Assembly: GCA_014155875.1 (NCBI GenBank)
Contig: JACEFZ010005109.1
Span: 189,501-253,500 of the forward strand
Reading direction: 5' to 3'
From: Cepaea nemoralis
Taxonomy: Eukaryota; Mollusca; Gastropoda; Stylommatophora; Helicidae
DNA length: 64,000 nucleotides
In this document: positions 1 through 10,917 of the stretch, one piece after another
Numbering within the stretch: position 1 is the stretch's first letter
Layout of the letters: each line of letters starts with the position of its first letter
Notes under the pieces: generated by a model
What the model was told of the DNA's origin: nothing
The model's database searches: none
The model's input: only the letters and a program-made list of their open reading frames with translations
Translations under genes and position numbers: made by a program

Positions 1-905
1 TAGACTCGCGACTTGGTGGGTGTAAAATCTTTGTTGAACTACTTGGGATTCTGATATTAAAAGCAGAGAAGCTGAATGGACGTCTACTTGGCACCATGTA
101 TGGTGAGATGGTAAAAGTACCTTCTGCAGAGCTTAAGTGGAAATTCCGGAAAGTTAGACCAACCTGAGGCCCCAAATTTCAAAAAAAAAGACACCGAGCC
201 TATTGCAACAGAGTACTCGAATATTCTAGCCCGCAGAGGGATTTGTGATTGTGTGTAATTTCTATTATAAAGTATGATTTGCACCAGCCAATTACCAGTG
301 ACTAAATAGTAAGAACATAACTGAGTGCATTAATTCGGTACTCAGATAATGGGGAAAAGGATCTAATCGACAGCAAAGGTGGACCCATAACCGCACACCA
401 GGAGATAGACTCGATTAATTAATTTAATTAGTACAAAATGCTGTTTATATGTTGGTTTTTTGTTTTCTGAAGGTAACAGGTCAGTAGTTTTTTTCCAATG
501 GTATATAGATGGTATAGTATTTTGACACCAACTCATTATTTTTAACAATGAGAGAATGGTAAAAGGTGTCAGAAACATGTTATTTTTTGTTCTATTTACT
601 ATCTTTATTTGCCTTAATCATGAGGGAAAATGAAAGTAGACCCAATTTGTGGTTGTTATGTTGTTTGTAATAACCTTGTTTTTTTCTGGGGTCACTGGGT
701 ACTACGTTGTAATACTGCATATCATTCCCATGCCTGTCTGAAAATGCATAGTGTTTATTACACCTATATATATATATGTAACTACAGATCTTGAGTTAAT
801 ACCTGAACTGTTTGTCCAAAAGTGTTGTGTACATCAAGTAAATGTGGTGTCCAACCAGTGGTTGTTTATATGTAGTGAGCAATTAATATCCTTCTAGCAT
901 CTATA
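1..905. other. No recognisable feature
   Basis: AT-rich sequence with short homopolymers and a small TA run near 765-778. All reading frames are short and show no family resemblance. I see no terminal inverted repeats, TSDs or tandem structure. Confidence 0.5.
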
Positions 906-1094
906 GTTAATTTAAGGGTGATGAAGTGGGAAGGGAAACCTACACACAGATGCCATTGTTTCAAGGATGGAACTCTTTCCTCCTGGGATTTGTGGTAAAT
1001 ATCCCGGATCACCCTGCATTCTTACCAGTGACAGAGAATCAATAAAACCCCCTAGACATTTTAACGAACCATTCTCAGGAATTAAAATCCACAT

Positions 1095-1388
1095 CCCACA
1101 TTCTTGTCCGGAACATACCACGTGGCCAAGCCATCCAGGCATTTACTTCTATGCTTTCCTTTTGTTGTTTTCCCCTCGATATTGCCAGCTGTCACCATAA
1201 CGTGTCCAACAAATTTTGATTGTCTACGTCTAATTTCTCTAAAAAGTTTACGGTTTTCATTTGTTTCTTGTAGGACTTGGGCATCGATTTTTCTGTCTGT
1301 CCATGGTATTCTTTGCATTCTCCTCAGAAACCACATTTCCACAGCCATCAGATGTTTTTCAGCTTGTCTGCTCATTGTCACCAACAAT
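1095..1388 (-). pseudogene. LINE-A fragment, C-terminal part of reverse transcriptase ORF
   Basis: The minus strand encodes the conserved C-terminal block of a LINE family (here LINE-A) seen again at 29955, 35324 and 57300. Readable parts include RQAEKHLMAVEMWFLRRMQR and then QSKFVGHVM. The copy is cut at about 1388, just inside the block that in other copies continues upstream as EPVLLYGCEAWT. At its 3' side it loses similarity after GLATWY, so the usual ELIHDSGDR end is missing or frameshifted. It is a dead 5'-truncated copy. Family assignment rests on the internal comparison between the four copies in this window. Confidence 0.8.
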
Positions 1389-1589
1389 TGACATCCTAAA
1401 ACTCGGGGCATGCCCATACGACACGCCAGTGTATTAGTAATTAGTGGCCTCATGCACCCAGAGACATCGTTGTTCATAACTTCATTAACGTGAACCTTTT
1501 GTTGACAAAGATGTCGGATCCTTTACTGACATAAGGGTGTCGAATTCGGGAATTATTTACAGACGTTGACAGAATATGTCATTCTATAA

Positions 1590-1998
1590 CAGCGGTTCTC
1601 AACCTTTGTTGGCCTATGCACCCCTTCACCATATGCTAAGAATGTCACCCTTTTCGTAAATCCTCCCTATAATTCCCCCACCCTGCCCATACATAGTATA
1701 CGTAAAAATGGAAGCTAACTTGAATAACACATACTAGAACAAGTCTAGACGCCTACGTAAAACTTGATTTGCGGATCTACTTACGTTATAAAACGAATTT
1801 CAGAAGGGCGAGAAGTACAGAACCTTAAAGTATTGGGGGGGGGGGGGGGGGGGGAAGGAGGACAATATCAAGTAATCGGTTCTTGTATTAACGCAATCTT
1901 GAAATAATCTTAACACCCCCCCCCCCCCCCGCCACACCTTGGAAATCCTAAAATCCCCCCCCCCCAGGGAGGAATTCCCCACCGGTTGAGAACCACTG
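1590..1998. mobile_element. hAT-type miniature element (MITE), copy 1
   Basis: The element starts CAGCGGTTCTCAACC and ends GGTTGAGAACCACTG, 15-bp terminal inverted repeats with one mismatch. It is flanked by the perfect 8-bp duplication TTCTATAA (1582-1589 and 1999-2006). An 8-bp TSD with CAGNGGTTCTCAA termini is diagnostic of the hAT superfamily. There is no transposase ORF, so it is non-autonomous. The interior carries long G and C runs (1836-1854, 1915-1930, 1955-1965). A second copy lies at 46971-47370. Confidence 0.93.
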
Positions 1999-2215
1999 TT
2001 CTATAAAATGAAGGTGCCGGTTACACGCCATAAGGTGCACTGGACATCGGTTGCTAGACAAGTTGGCACTTGTAGGTGATGTCCTCAACATCCAACCGCC
2101 CGCCTTTACTTCCGAAGACATTTCCTGGTACCAATTTTAGGCTGGGTCAATTCCAATCCACTTCACTGCGCATCGAATCCTTCTAGCTATTACGTTACCG
2201 TAGCATCCACGAAGG

Positions 2216-3165
2216 GTGTCATCTTATCATCATCATCATCATCATCATCATTCAGTATCTTGCCGACTGGGTCGGCGATCATGCTTCTCCTCTAACTGCG
2301 ATCTCCAACGGCATGGATCAATTCGTGTTTTGACTCCTTTCCGTGCCATCACACAAGACTGTCAAGAATCTTCTCCTGCTGTCTTCCTCTATCTCTCTTT
2401 CAGCAAATTTTTTTCAGTTATCACGACGCGTTCCAGTTTTTGTCTTCTCACAATGTCGCAAACATCGATGACTGTCTTCTTCTGATGTTTGTGATAGGTT
2501 GTCTTTGCGACTTAACTTCCCTCAAAAAGTCCTGATTGCTCATTTTGGCTGTCAAATTAAATTTTAGCATTCTTCTATAAAACCATATCTCCAAGGCTTC
2601 CAGGGATTTGTTCGCATGCTTACTAATTGTCCAGGATTGTCAGCTGTATGTTAAAATTGGTTCTATGTAACATGCAAGAACTCTTTTTGTAACTTTCAAG
2701 GACAGTGACTTATTTCACTAAACGTTCTTCATTTGGTAGAATGCAGTTTGTGCTTGTCCTATTCTGTTCTTTATCTCAGTGATGCATCTTCCATCTGATG
2801 TTATCCATGTGCCTTGATATCAGAATTTCTGCATTTGCCCTTTAATAACATCATTTACTTTAATTGCACATTTAGGCACAATCTGATTCTTTGATAACGC
2901 AGTGACTATGTCTTTCTATTTATTAAGCTAACGACAAGTTTTTTTTTTTCAATTTCAACAATCATTGTATCTATCATTTCCTGTAGCTCTTTCTGACCTT
3001 GTTGCTATCAAGACAATATCATCAGCATAGCGTAAGTTATTTATATTATGTCCACCAACCAGGATCCCTGACATATTTTTTGTAGATCTCACTATATGTT
3101 CACTATACAATGAGAACAAATCTGGAGACATAACACAACCTTGTCTGACGCCCTTCTTTACATAT
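2216..3165 (-). pseudogene. LINE-B fragment with reverse transcriptase palm motif
   Basis: Minus-strand remnant of a non-LTR reverse transcriptase. Reading from 3165 downwards, GVRQGCVMSPDLFSLYSEHI is followed by LRYADDIVLIA, the catalytic YADD of the RT palm. After a frameshift near 2940 there are C-terminal blocks with ACYIEPIL, LEALEIWFYRRMLKF and finally ELIHAVGDR. The element ends in a (ATG)n simple-repeat tail, seen on the plus strand as the CAT run at 2223-2250. It is 5'-truncated within RT and carries several stops and frameshifts. The C-terminal block resembles the fragment at 19955-20240. Confidence 0.85.
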
Positions 3166-3250
3166 CATATAGTGACGTCATAAAACTCAGGCTATGGCCA
3201 TACGAAACGTCATTGCATGAATAATTACCTTGCTGCGAGCCATTAGTTGG

Positions 3251-3914
3251 CGCAACATTTCATACGGTACATGTTGCTACGCTATGTAGCCCACCATGAT
3301 AATTAATTGCCACGCTAATCTTCGGATTATAACAGCTTCCACATGTTCATCCATTTTCTCCATTTCTCATAAGCGCGAAAGAGCATTGCTTTTACTTTTC
3401 CCCTGCCACGTTTCTTCGTCGTCTGCCGGTCTCTGCCAATTTGTTATTCCCGACATTGCACTTGTATGCCCCGCGTGTACCTAATTAACCGACCCAAAAT
3501 CCAGACAAACTGAGACACGAATGTACTCGAATTAAAAATGAAGGTGTTGATTTAAGGAGAAGATGGCCTTCAGCGGGTCAGGTGGGGGGTAACTGGTGGT
3601 TTAAACGAAATGTGCATCTCAATGCAACACAAACAAAAAATAACAAAAACAACCTATAAGACACACAGCGAACGAAAGAAAAAGAAGAATAAAACACAAA
3701 TAGCAACATATATGTTTATCAACGAAGAGAAGTGACTCAAAGTGAGTTCTCTGGAATAACTACATTCTCTGCTAACGGATGGTGGAAATTTAATGACAGA
3801 AAGAAAAGAACAACATTGCATTAAATAAAATGAAGTAGTTAAAATGGGACCCGACTTAACAAAAAAAAGTCAGAATTCTAAGAGCATTCATATGTCCTGT
3901 GGCAAACTATGAGT
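3251..3914. other. No recognisable feature
   Basis: No ORF, tandem repeat or element end that I can identify, apart from A-rich stretches around 3640-3700. The first bases follow a 45-bp segment shared with 1392-1440. Confidence 0.4.
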
Positions 3915-3919
3915 GTAAC

Positions 3920-4434
3920 TGTCAGAGTCCAGAAAAGGTACAGTATGCAGTGACATCGTTACGCCGCCAGGCGACTTAGCTCCAGTAGGGATGCAGCAAC
4001 TTCGTTACGCCGCCAGGCGAAGTAGGAGTTACCGGCCTGCAAGATTGCTGGCTGACGAGCGACCAGCAGTCAGGCCAGGACGACTGCTAGACGCACGCAT
4101 GCCTCGTGAAGCCACCTGAGGTGGGGGAGCGAGTGCGAACTAGCGGCAGACAGCTCTGGGACTTCGACCGGACAGACGTGTGATGAGAGAAAGACGTTGT
4201 GTGGTTTTCTGTGCTTGAAAGTCGAGTGTCTGGACATCTGAGTGGTCAGACTTGTGAGCTGTATTGTGGATGTAAGTGTATTGATGTATCCAGTATATAT
4301 TGTTGTGATCATCGTTCTGTATTAATATGTGAATAACCAGTGAACGTGTGTGCGTTGAGTCTTACGTCAAATCACGTTGTACTTGTACTGTCCCACATGT
4401 GTTAGGTTAGCGAGCCAAGTTTAAGACCCTGACA
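3920..4434. mobile_element. Solo LTR
   Basis: A 515-bp block beginning TGTCAGAGTCC and ending CCCTGACA, so it has the TG...CA ends and short TGTCA/TGACA inverted termini of an LTR. It is bounded by the perfect 5-bp TSD GTAAC (3915-3919 and 4435-4439). No primer binding site, polypurine tract or coding region adjoins it. This is the signature of an LTR retrotransposon removed by recombination between its LTRs. Its interior does not match the 1585-bp LTRs of the element at 38631-45532, so it is a different family. It contains a short duplication around GTTACGCCGCCAGGCGA (near 3958 and 4001). Confidence 0.88.
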
Positions 4435-4439
4435 GTAAC

Positions 4440-5005
4440 GTTGTGAAATTTTAATACATAAGCGGACAAGAACATATTCTTGATGAATATACATCGAACA
4501 GAAGGTTGTTAAACATTCACTGCACGGACACGAGAACAAACAAATCTATTTAACGAGAACACATTACTCACCTACTTTGGGTAGATTTTTTAACTCGAAA
4601 TAGTATTAAATATAAATCTAATATACTCGAAATAGAAATAAACTCGAAAAGTATTTCAGGATCCTCGCCGATGCAACGGAGTTCGTGCATTGAGCTGAGT
4701 TTCTCCACACTCAGGTATGAGTTAGGAGGAAAACGGAGCACTTATGGGTTAAACCGTGTGCCGTGATGTTGATCCAACGACTAAACGACTAAACGGCATT
4801 ACTCACCAAGACTGACTAAAAACCAAAAACAAAACAACAAAATGAGAAACAAGAAATAGTTTGGACATGTAACAAGGTCAGAAAACCTAGAAAATGTCAT
4901 TATGACGGTGAGTGTGCTGGTAGACCAAAAAACTAAATGGATTCACAATGTGATAGATCCTATGCACATGTCAACAACAAAGACAGGATTCCTAGCTTAA
5001 GTTTA
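4440..5005. other. No gene; short shared SINE-tail fragment
   Basis: Mostly unrecognised AT-rich sequence. At about 4572-4601 a 29-bp stretch reading TACTTTGGGTAGA...AACTCGAAAT recurs at 36663-36691, where it is the end of a SINE-3 copy. Here it is probably a truncated SINE fragment. Confidence 0.35.
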
Positions 5006-5017
5006 AAAAGTGTGTAG

Positions 5018-5200
5018 CATGTCCTCGTTTACAGGACGTCGCAGTCAGCTCATTTATGGGTTGTTTGCGAGCGATTTTTCTAGGCAATTTTACTTTTGGT
5101 AGTTTGACACAGCTTTCTGAACGACCAACGATTATACCATTGTGAAAATCAGCGCAAAGCGATCTGGCCTCTAATCGGATGTTATGTGGGATTTTTAAAG
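5018..5200 (-). mobile_element. SINE-1 copy, diverged
   Basis: The plus strand reads TTTACAGGACGTCGCAGTCA and continues to CTTTCTGAACGACC, matching in order the SINE-1 copies at 6545, 33300, 55865 and 62682. Divergence is high and the ends are unclear. A 26-bp A tract follows at 5255-5280. It is annotated only from similarity to the other copies. Confidence 0.6.
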
Positions 5201-5559
5201 TGCGTTTACTACCCCTAAGAGAAAAACGGGTGGCAGTGGGAGATCTACTGTTTATTAAAAAAAAAAAAAAAAAAAAAAAACGCGAAGCAGCATGTTGATT
5301 ATCACTAAACGTCACATGATGTGTTACATTTTCATACGTGAAAAGTATGTGTCATCAAACCTACGGACTCTAGAAGTATGCTTAGTAAGTGGAGAAAGGA
5401 ATGTTTCGTGTGGAATGACTATCCTCTCTTCAGAGGTCATCGATTGTGAATTGTATCGATTTTTTGTTCTGGCCATGCGGTAATAATGAACAGGATGATA
5501 GGCTGGAAAGGAATGCACCTCTTGGTGTAGATTACTTATGGACAAGGAAGAAGTGGTCG

Positions 5560-6078
5560 TACACCTGTTGGACCAGGCGGGAAAAACAGATTGAGAACCC
5601 GTATGTAGTAAGAATGAGATTGCGGGGGATCGGCAGGGGTTCTGGAAGAATCACAAAACTCAGAGGGAAGACCAGGAGAAGGTTTCATCATATAGCGGTG
5701 GGAACGATAAGTAGTATGACTCTTTGCTGGATGTTTAACGAGGGAACGAACAGCGATGGGAAGTCCCAACTCAACAATGTAACAGAACCACGTGCCAAAA
5801 ACGCCCGAACATATCGGAGTAGAAGGTAATGAACATACAGACAAGCTGTAAAATAATGCACCGATACACACGGAAAGAAGCATGGACAGGGCTGATATAA
5901 TCAATTCTGTACAGAGTCAACTGGAGTATACTTTTACGCCGTCTTTGAGGCCAAGAGAGGAGATGACATAACAAGGTCCTTATGCGAACACAGCACACAT
6001 ACTTTGAATTGGCTGCTGCATCGGAGAACTGGGCACGCATGGGAATGCCCAGTGTGCAGTGACATCCTTCGACATAAC
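5560..6078 (+). pseudogene. RNase H-bearing LINE-I, two adjoining C-terminal fragments
   Basis: Two pieces of the same kind of LINE lie head to tail. The first (about 5590-5782) encodes an end block containing RGSGRITKLRGKTRRR and VGTISSMTL, matching the insertion at 37278. The second (5785-6078) reads EHIGVEGNEHTDKL, the last RNase H motif of I-type LINEs, then SMDRADIINSV and the terminal GHAWECPVCSD. Stops and frameshifts are frequent. The order (end block before RNase H) shows two separate or duplicated copies, not one intact element. Confidence 0.75.
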
Positions 6079-6544
6079 ATAAAAACATAACATTAACAAA
6101 CATTGTATCATAAGACGCAATGTTGTGCAGAATACTAATGCTGAGTGTCAGAACGAAACCACTTAGCTGTTCTAATATGTGCGCACATTCATATGTCAAG
6201 ATCCGACGAGAAAGATACACAACAAACCAGAGAAATAAACAAAAGCCATGCGTGTTTACCACATATTTTTCTTCATCTACACTTCTGAACCTAATTCAGT
6301 GGCTCTCAGCATTTGCGTTGCCTCTTGGCCAGAATAATATAATAAAATAATTTGTCCCCAAGCGGTTTTCTGTATGGGACTGTGACATGATAGCTCAATC
6401 ACATTTGGTAGGCCGAGAGCAAGGAGGAATAGGTGGTCAGTCTTTATCTCATTTTGGCAGGCGACGAGCCCAAACATTAAAATGTTGAACGTGGTAACAT
6501 TTATTTGTATAGGTATATTTGTTATAGATTATTATATCCACGTG

Positions 6545-6747
6545 AGGAAACACAGCTGCGTGAGATTTGGCAGCGGATCGCGTCGCGTTCGTTACTTACG
6601 GGGTATGTGAGCCGGTCGCTCAGAAAGTAATGGCAAACTACTGAGTGTAATCTTTCCAAGAACATCAACAACCGCTGAAAAATGCTGGTGTTGACTGCAA
6701 ACGTCCTGTAAGGGATATGCATGTTTAAAAAAAAAAAAAAAAAAAAC
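6545..6747 (+). mobile_element. SINE-1 copy with poly(A) end
   Basis: Plus-strand copy of the dispersed repeat containing CGGTCGCTCAGAAAGTAATG, then GACTGCAAACGTCCTGTAAGG and a tract of about 19 A at 6727-6746. The same order of blocks occurs in at least four other places in this window. The A tail gives the orientation. Its 5' end is not sharply defined. Confidence 0.75.
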
Positions 6748-6784
6748 TATTTCTCGGGAGATCGGAAGCATTATGATTCCGAGC

Positions 6785-6892
6785 GATGGGGGTATGTGAG
6801 TGGGTGGAGGTGGGGGTATGTGGGTGGGTGTAGGTGGGGGTATGTGGGTGGGTGGAGGTGGGGGTATGTGGGTGGGTGGAGGTGTGTGTGTG
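6785..6892. repeat. 24-bp G-rich tandem repeat
   Basis: About 4.5 copies of a 24-bp unit containing GGTGGGGGTATGTGGGTGGG, immediately beyond the SINE-1 tail. Each unit has at least three runs of G, so the strand could form G-quadruplexes. The open frames through it exist because the unit length is a multiple of three. Confidence 0.85.
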
Positions 6893-7139
6893 TGCATGCA
6901 AACTAAAGTAATCAAAATGTTGCAGATATTATGCTGCAAGACAAGTTGATCCGTTAAAAATTAGGGGTGGGCTTCAAACGAAAACCTTAAAAGTGTGAAA
7001 TAAATTACAGTAACCATGCCATGGTCGTGTAACCTGTCAATATTGTTGTTGTTAAGGATGTCAAGAGTGTTAAGACCGTGACATCACGGTGCAGATGAAC
7101 ACGGTGACGTCATAGGGACATTTTAAAGATGGCTGTTCT

Positions 7140-7425
7140 ACTTTTGACATGCATCAAAAAGGAGGTGCGAAACTTATAGAAATTCATCGGCGATGAAGAT
7201 CCAGTATGATTGTGCATGCCTATCAGTCCAGAAAGTGTATGAGTGGAGTGGGAAGTTTCAAAAGTGCGTGACTTCTGTGACAGACTGTTCACGACCGGGT
7301 CAGGCACACCGAGTAGTGACCGCAGAGTAGTTACACACCCGACCAAGCGAACTACAGGAATCCAAACACTCTATCGGCACTGGAGGACTTGCATTGAACG
7401 CAGTGGTGACTACACTTAAAAATGA
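7140..7425 (+). pseudogene. Mariner transposase remnant, internally deleted
   Basis: The frame from about 7195 reads MKIQYDCACLSVQKVYEWSG and then SVTDCSRPGQAHRVVTAE, the helix-turn-helix region and following linker of mariner-type transposases. Only some 45 bases later comes YRHWRTCIERSGDYT and a stop (about 7370-7418), matching the usual mariner C-terminus. The catalytic DDE/D core between them is absent. This is therefore a deletion derivative, with a further frameshift near the start. I could not define terminal inverted repeats. Confidence 0.75.
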
Positions 7426-7579
7426 TACATTTGTTCATTACTTGTTTTTCAGAATATGTTTTTTTTTTAAAAAAAAACAACTTTTTCCCCATTTAAATCC
7501 CTCCTTGTATATTTCCTTTATTAAATGATAAGTAAAAAAAAAAGAACCTATACAGGTGCCAGACTGATATTTGTATAGA

Positions 7580-7800
7580 CCTATCGGCGTCCGGTGGGTG
7601 ATGTGGTCTCATCTACCCGTGGGTAGGTTTACTTTGCCGAAAAATTTTGCCAGAGCGGTGGTATTAGGGCCTACTATGTGCGATTTCGAAGTGCCTTGGG
7701 ACTTTTAACGTGCACGGCTTGCACACGGGACCTCCCGTTTTTCGCCCTTATCCGAGAAGGCTAAATATCCGATGTCACTACTCAAGAGATCAGGGGAACG
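7580..7800 (+). mobile_element. Possible SINE-3-related repeat
   Basis: A block containing TGCCTTGGGACTTTTAACGTGC resembles CTGCCTAGGGATTTTTTACGTGC in the SINE-3 copy near 36735. Flanks with GGTGGGTGATGTGGTCTC and CGGGACCTCCCG support a tRNA-like or SINE-body origin. Ends and strand are uncertain. Confidence 0.35.
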
Positions 7801-7904
7801 GGTGACATTAGGTACCAATAGTTCTTGGAAAGGTTCTCAGCCCTGCAAGGATCTAACCTGGTACCTTCTGGGCTCGAAGCCCGCCAGCACCCCCACCCCC
7901 ACTT

Positions 7905-10385
7905 ATGTGTAAGGAGGATCAAAGATTTAATGAGAGTCATATACATACAGAAGGTCAGATATATAATGAGGGTTATATACATTCTGAAGGTCAGATATAT
8001 AACGAGGGTGAGATACATACAGAAGGTCAGATATATAATGAGGGTTATATACTTCTAAAGGTCAGATATATAACGAGGGTGAGATACATACAGAAGGTCA
8101 GATATATAATGAGGGTTATATACATCTGAAGGTCAGATATATAACGATGGTGAGATACATACAGAAGGTCTAGATATATAATGAGGGTTATATACATTCT
8201 GAAGGTCAGCTATATAACGAGGGTGAGATACATACAGAAGGTCAGAGTATAATGAGGGTTATATACATTCTGAAGGTCAGATATATAACGAGGGTTGAGA
8301 TACATACAGAAGGTCAGCTATATAATGAGGTTATAACATTCTAAAGGTCAGATATATAACGAGGGTGAGATACATACAGAAGGTCAGATATATAATGAGG
8401 GTTATATACATTCTGAAGGTCAGATATATAACGAGGGTGAGATACATACAGAAGGTCAGATATATAATGAGGGTTATATACATTCTGAAGGTCAGATATA
8501 TAACGAGGGTGAGATACATACAGAAGGTCAGATATATAATGAGGGTTATATCAAGCTAAAGGTCAGATATATAACGAGGGTGAGCTACATACAGAAGGTC
8601 AGATATATAAGGAGGGTTATATACATTTGAAGGTCAGATAATATAACGAGGGTGAGATACATACAGAAGGTCAGATATATAATGAGGGTTATATACATTC
8701 TGAAGGTCAGATATATAACGAGGGTGAGAGACATACAGGAGGTCAGATATATAATGAGGGTTATATATCATTCTGAAGGTCAGATATATAACGAGGGTGC
8801 AGATACATACAGAAGGTCAGATATATAATGAGGGTTATATACACTCTAAAGGTCAGAATCTATACGAGGGTGAGATACATACAGAAGGGTCAGATAGATA
8901 ATGAGGTTATATACATTTGAAGGTCAATATATAACGAGGGTGAGATACATACAGAAGGTCAGATATATAATGAGGGTTATATACATTCTGAAGGTCAGAT
9001 ATATAACGAGGGTGAGATACATACAGAAGGTCAGATATATAATGAGGGTTATATACATTCTGAAGGTCAGATATATAACGAGGGTGAGATACATACAGAA
9101 GGTCAGATATATAATGAGGGTTATATACATTCTGAAGGTCAGATATATAACGAGGGTGAGATACATACAGAAGGTCAGATATATAATGAGGTTATATACA
9201 TTCTGAAGGTCAGATATATAACGAGGGTGAGATACATACAGAAGGTCAGATATATAATGAGGGTTATATACATTCTGAAGGTCAGATATATAACGAGGGT
9301 GAGATACATACAGAAGGTCAGATATATAATGAGGGTTATATACATTCTGAAGGTCAGATATATAACGAGGGTGAGATACATACAGAAGGTCAGATATATA
9401 ATGAGGGTTATATACATTCTAAAGGTCAGATATATAACGAGGGGTGAGATACATACAGAAGGTCAGATATATAATGAGGGTTATATACATTCTGAAGGTC
9501 AGATATATAACGAGGGTGAGATACATACAGAAGGTCAGATATATAATGAGGGTTATATACATTCTGAAGGTCAGATATATAACGAGGGTGAGATACATAC
9601 AGAAGGTCAGACATATAATGAGGGTCAGATAGATACAGAAATTCAGATATATAATGAGGGTAAGATACATACAGAAGGTCGGATATATAATGAGGGTTAT
9701 ATACATTCTGAAGGTCAGATATATAACGAGGGTGAGATACATACAGAAGGTCAGATATATAATGAGGGTTATATACATTCCGAAGGTCAGATATATAACG
9801 AGGGTGAGATACATACAGAAGGTCAGATATATAATGAGGGTTATATACATTCTGAAGGTCAGATATATAACGAGGGTGAGATACATACAGAAGGTCAGAT
9901 ATATAACGAGAGTGAGATACATACAGAAGGTCAGACATATAACGAGGGTGAGATACATACAGAAGGTCAGACATATAATGAGGGTCAGATAGATACAGAA
10001 ATTCAGATATATAATGAGGGTAAGATACATACAGAAGGTCGGATGTATAATGAGGGTGAGATACATACAGAAGGTCAGATATATAATGAGGGTCAGATAG
10101 ATACAGAAATTCAGATATATAATGAGGGTTATATATATTCTGAAGGTCAGATATATAACGAGGGTGAGATACATACAGAAGGTCAGATATATAATGAGGG
10201 TCAGATAGATACAGAAATTCAGATATATAATGAGGGTAAGATATATAAAGAAGATCAGATATATAATGAGGGGCAGATGCATACAGAAAGTCAGATATAA
10301 TGAGGGGCAGATACATACAGAAGGTCGGATATATAATGAAGTTCGGGAATACGATGAAGGTCAAAGACGTAATGAGAGTCAGAAG
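7905..10385. repeat. 36-bp satellite with 72-bp higher-order unit
   Basis: About 68 tandem copies of a 36-bp unit. Two subtypes alternate, one with GAGATACATACAGAAGGTCA and one with TATATACATTCTGAAGGTCA, making a 72-bp dimer. A third subtype with CAGATAGATACAGAAATTCA appears from 9625. Copies from 8150 to 8940 carry many 1-2-base indels, while those from 8940 to 10300 are nearly regular. Because 36 is twelve codons, frames stay open on both strands (357 codons at 9227-10300, repeating EIHTEGQIYNEG). I regard these as a by-product of the period. Confidence 0.97.
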
Positions 10386-10455
10386 ATATGACGTTGAGAA
10401 ATGGAACAGGAGCCAGAAAGAAACCAAACTGAGAACCCTTGCATGACATCACCAG

Positions 10456-10552
10456 ATCTCTAACGCGCGAGAAATTATAACTTATCATGGAGTCTACCTA
10501 ACTTCCGCTGCTGGAATCAAATCTGCACACCATTCAGTTCTTGTTACCACAG
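10456..10552 (+). CDS. Candidate small internal exon, function unknown
   Basis: After ATCACCAG an open frame of 32 codons plus one base ends at ACCACAG, followed by GTAAGTGC at 10553, a near-consensus 5' splice site. The conceptual peptide contains REIITYHGVYLTSAAGIK and SAHHSVLVTT, with no low-complexity bias and a composition unlike the satellite upstream. The polypyrimidine tract before the acceptor is poor. No neighbouring exon is identified. I do not assign a family. It may be a chance ORF. Confidence 0.25.
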
Positions 10553-10917
10553 GTAAGTGCCAAAGTGCAGTATGTATACATGCACATGACAATATATGAC
10601 CAGACACACTGTTTTAGCACGGCATGATCATACTCGAAAGATCAGACATGTGTCTTTAAAACAAGCAGTGATTTGTTGATAAATAGAAAGCAGGTAAAGC
10701 AGGCGTCTGTGAGTCTGTGAAGTTCCCGGGTTCCAATCATCGATCAATGAGGTCGTTTATGGACTGATTTAACCACAAGGCAATGGGCAACACAGAGGAT
10801 CTGTTTCTGGGGGAAAACACAATAATAGGATTACTGCACGTCTAGATACTGATTGCGAGGTGTTTGTTGATCAGGCGTGGAGGTACACTCGACCTTTCAG
10901 AGAGGCGATGATTTGCT

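Noticed and set aside
3950..4030. Short direct repeat GTTACGCCGCCAGGCGA as an attachment or protein-binding site
   Set aside because: It lies inside the solo LTR and is more simply an internal LTR duplication. No evidence for a site-specific function.
9227..10300. 357-codon ORF (and overlapping 333/287-codon frames on the other strand) as a repetitive protein gene
   Set aside because: The 36-bp period is a multiple of three, so open frames arise on both strands automatically. Copies to the left are full of frameshifting indels, and there is no start or splice context.
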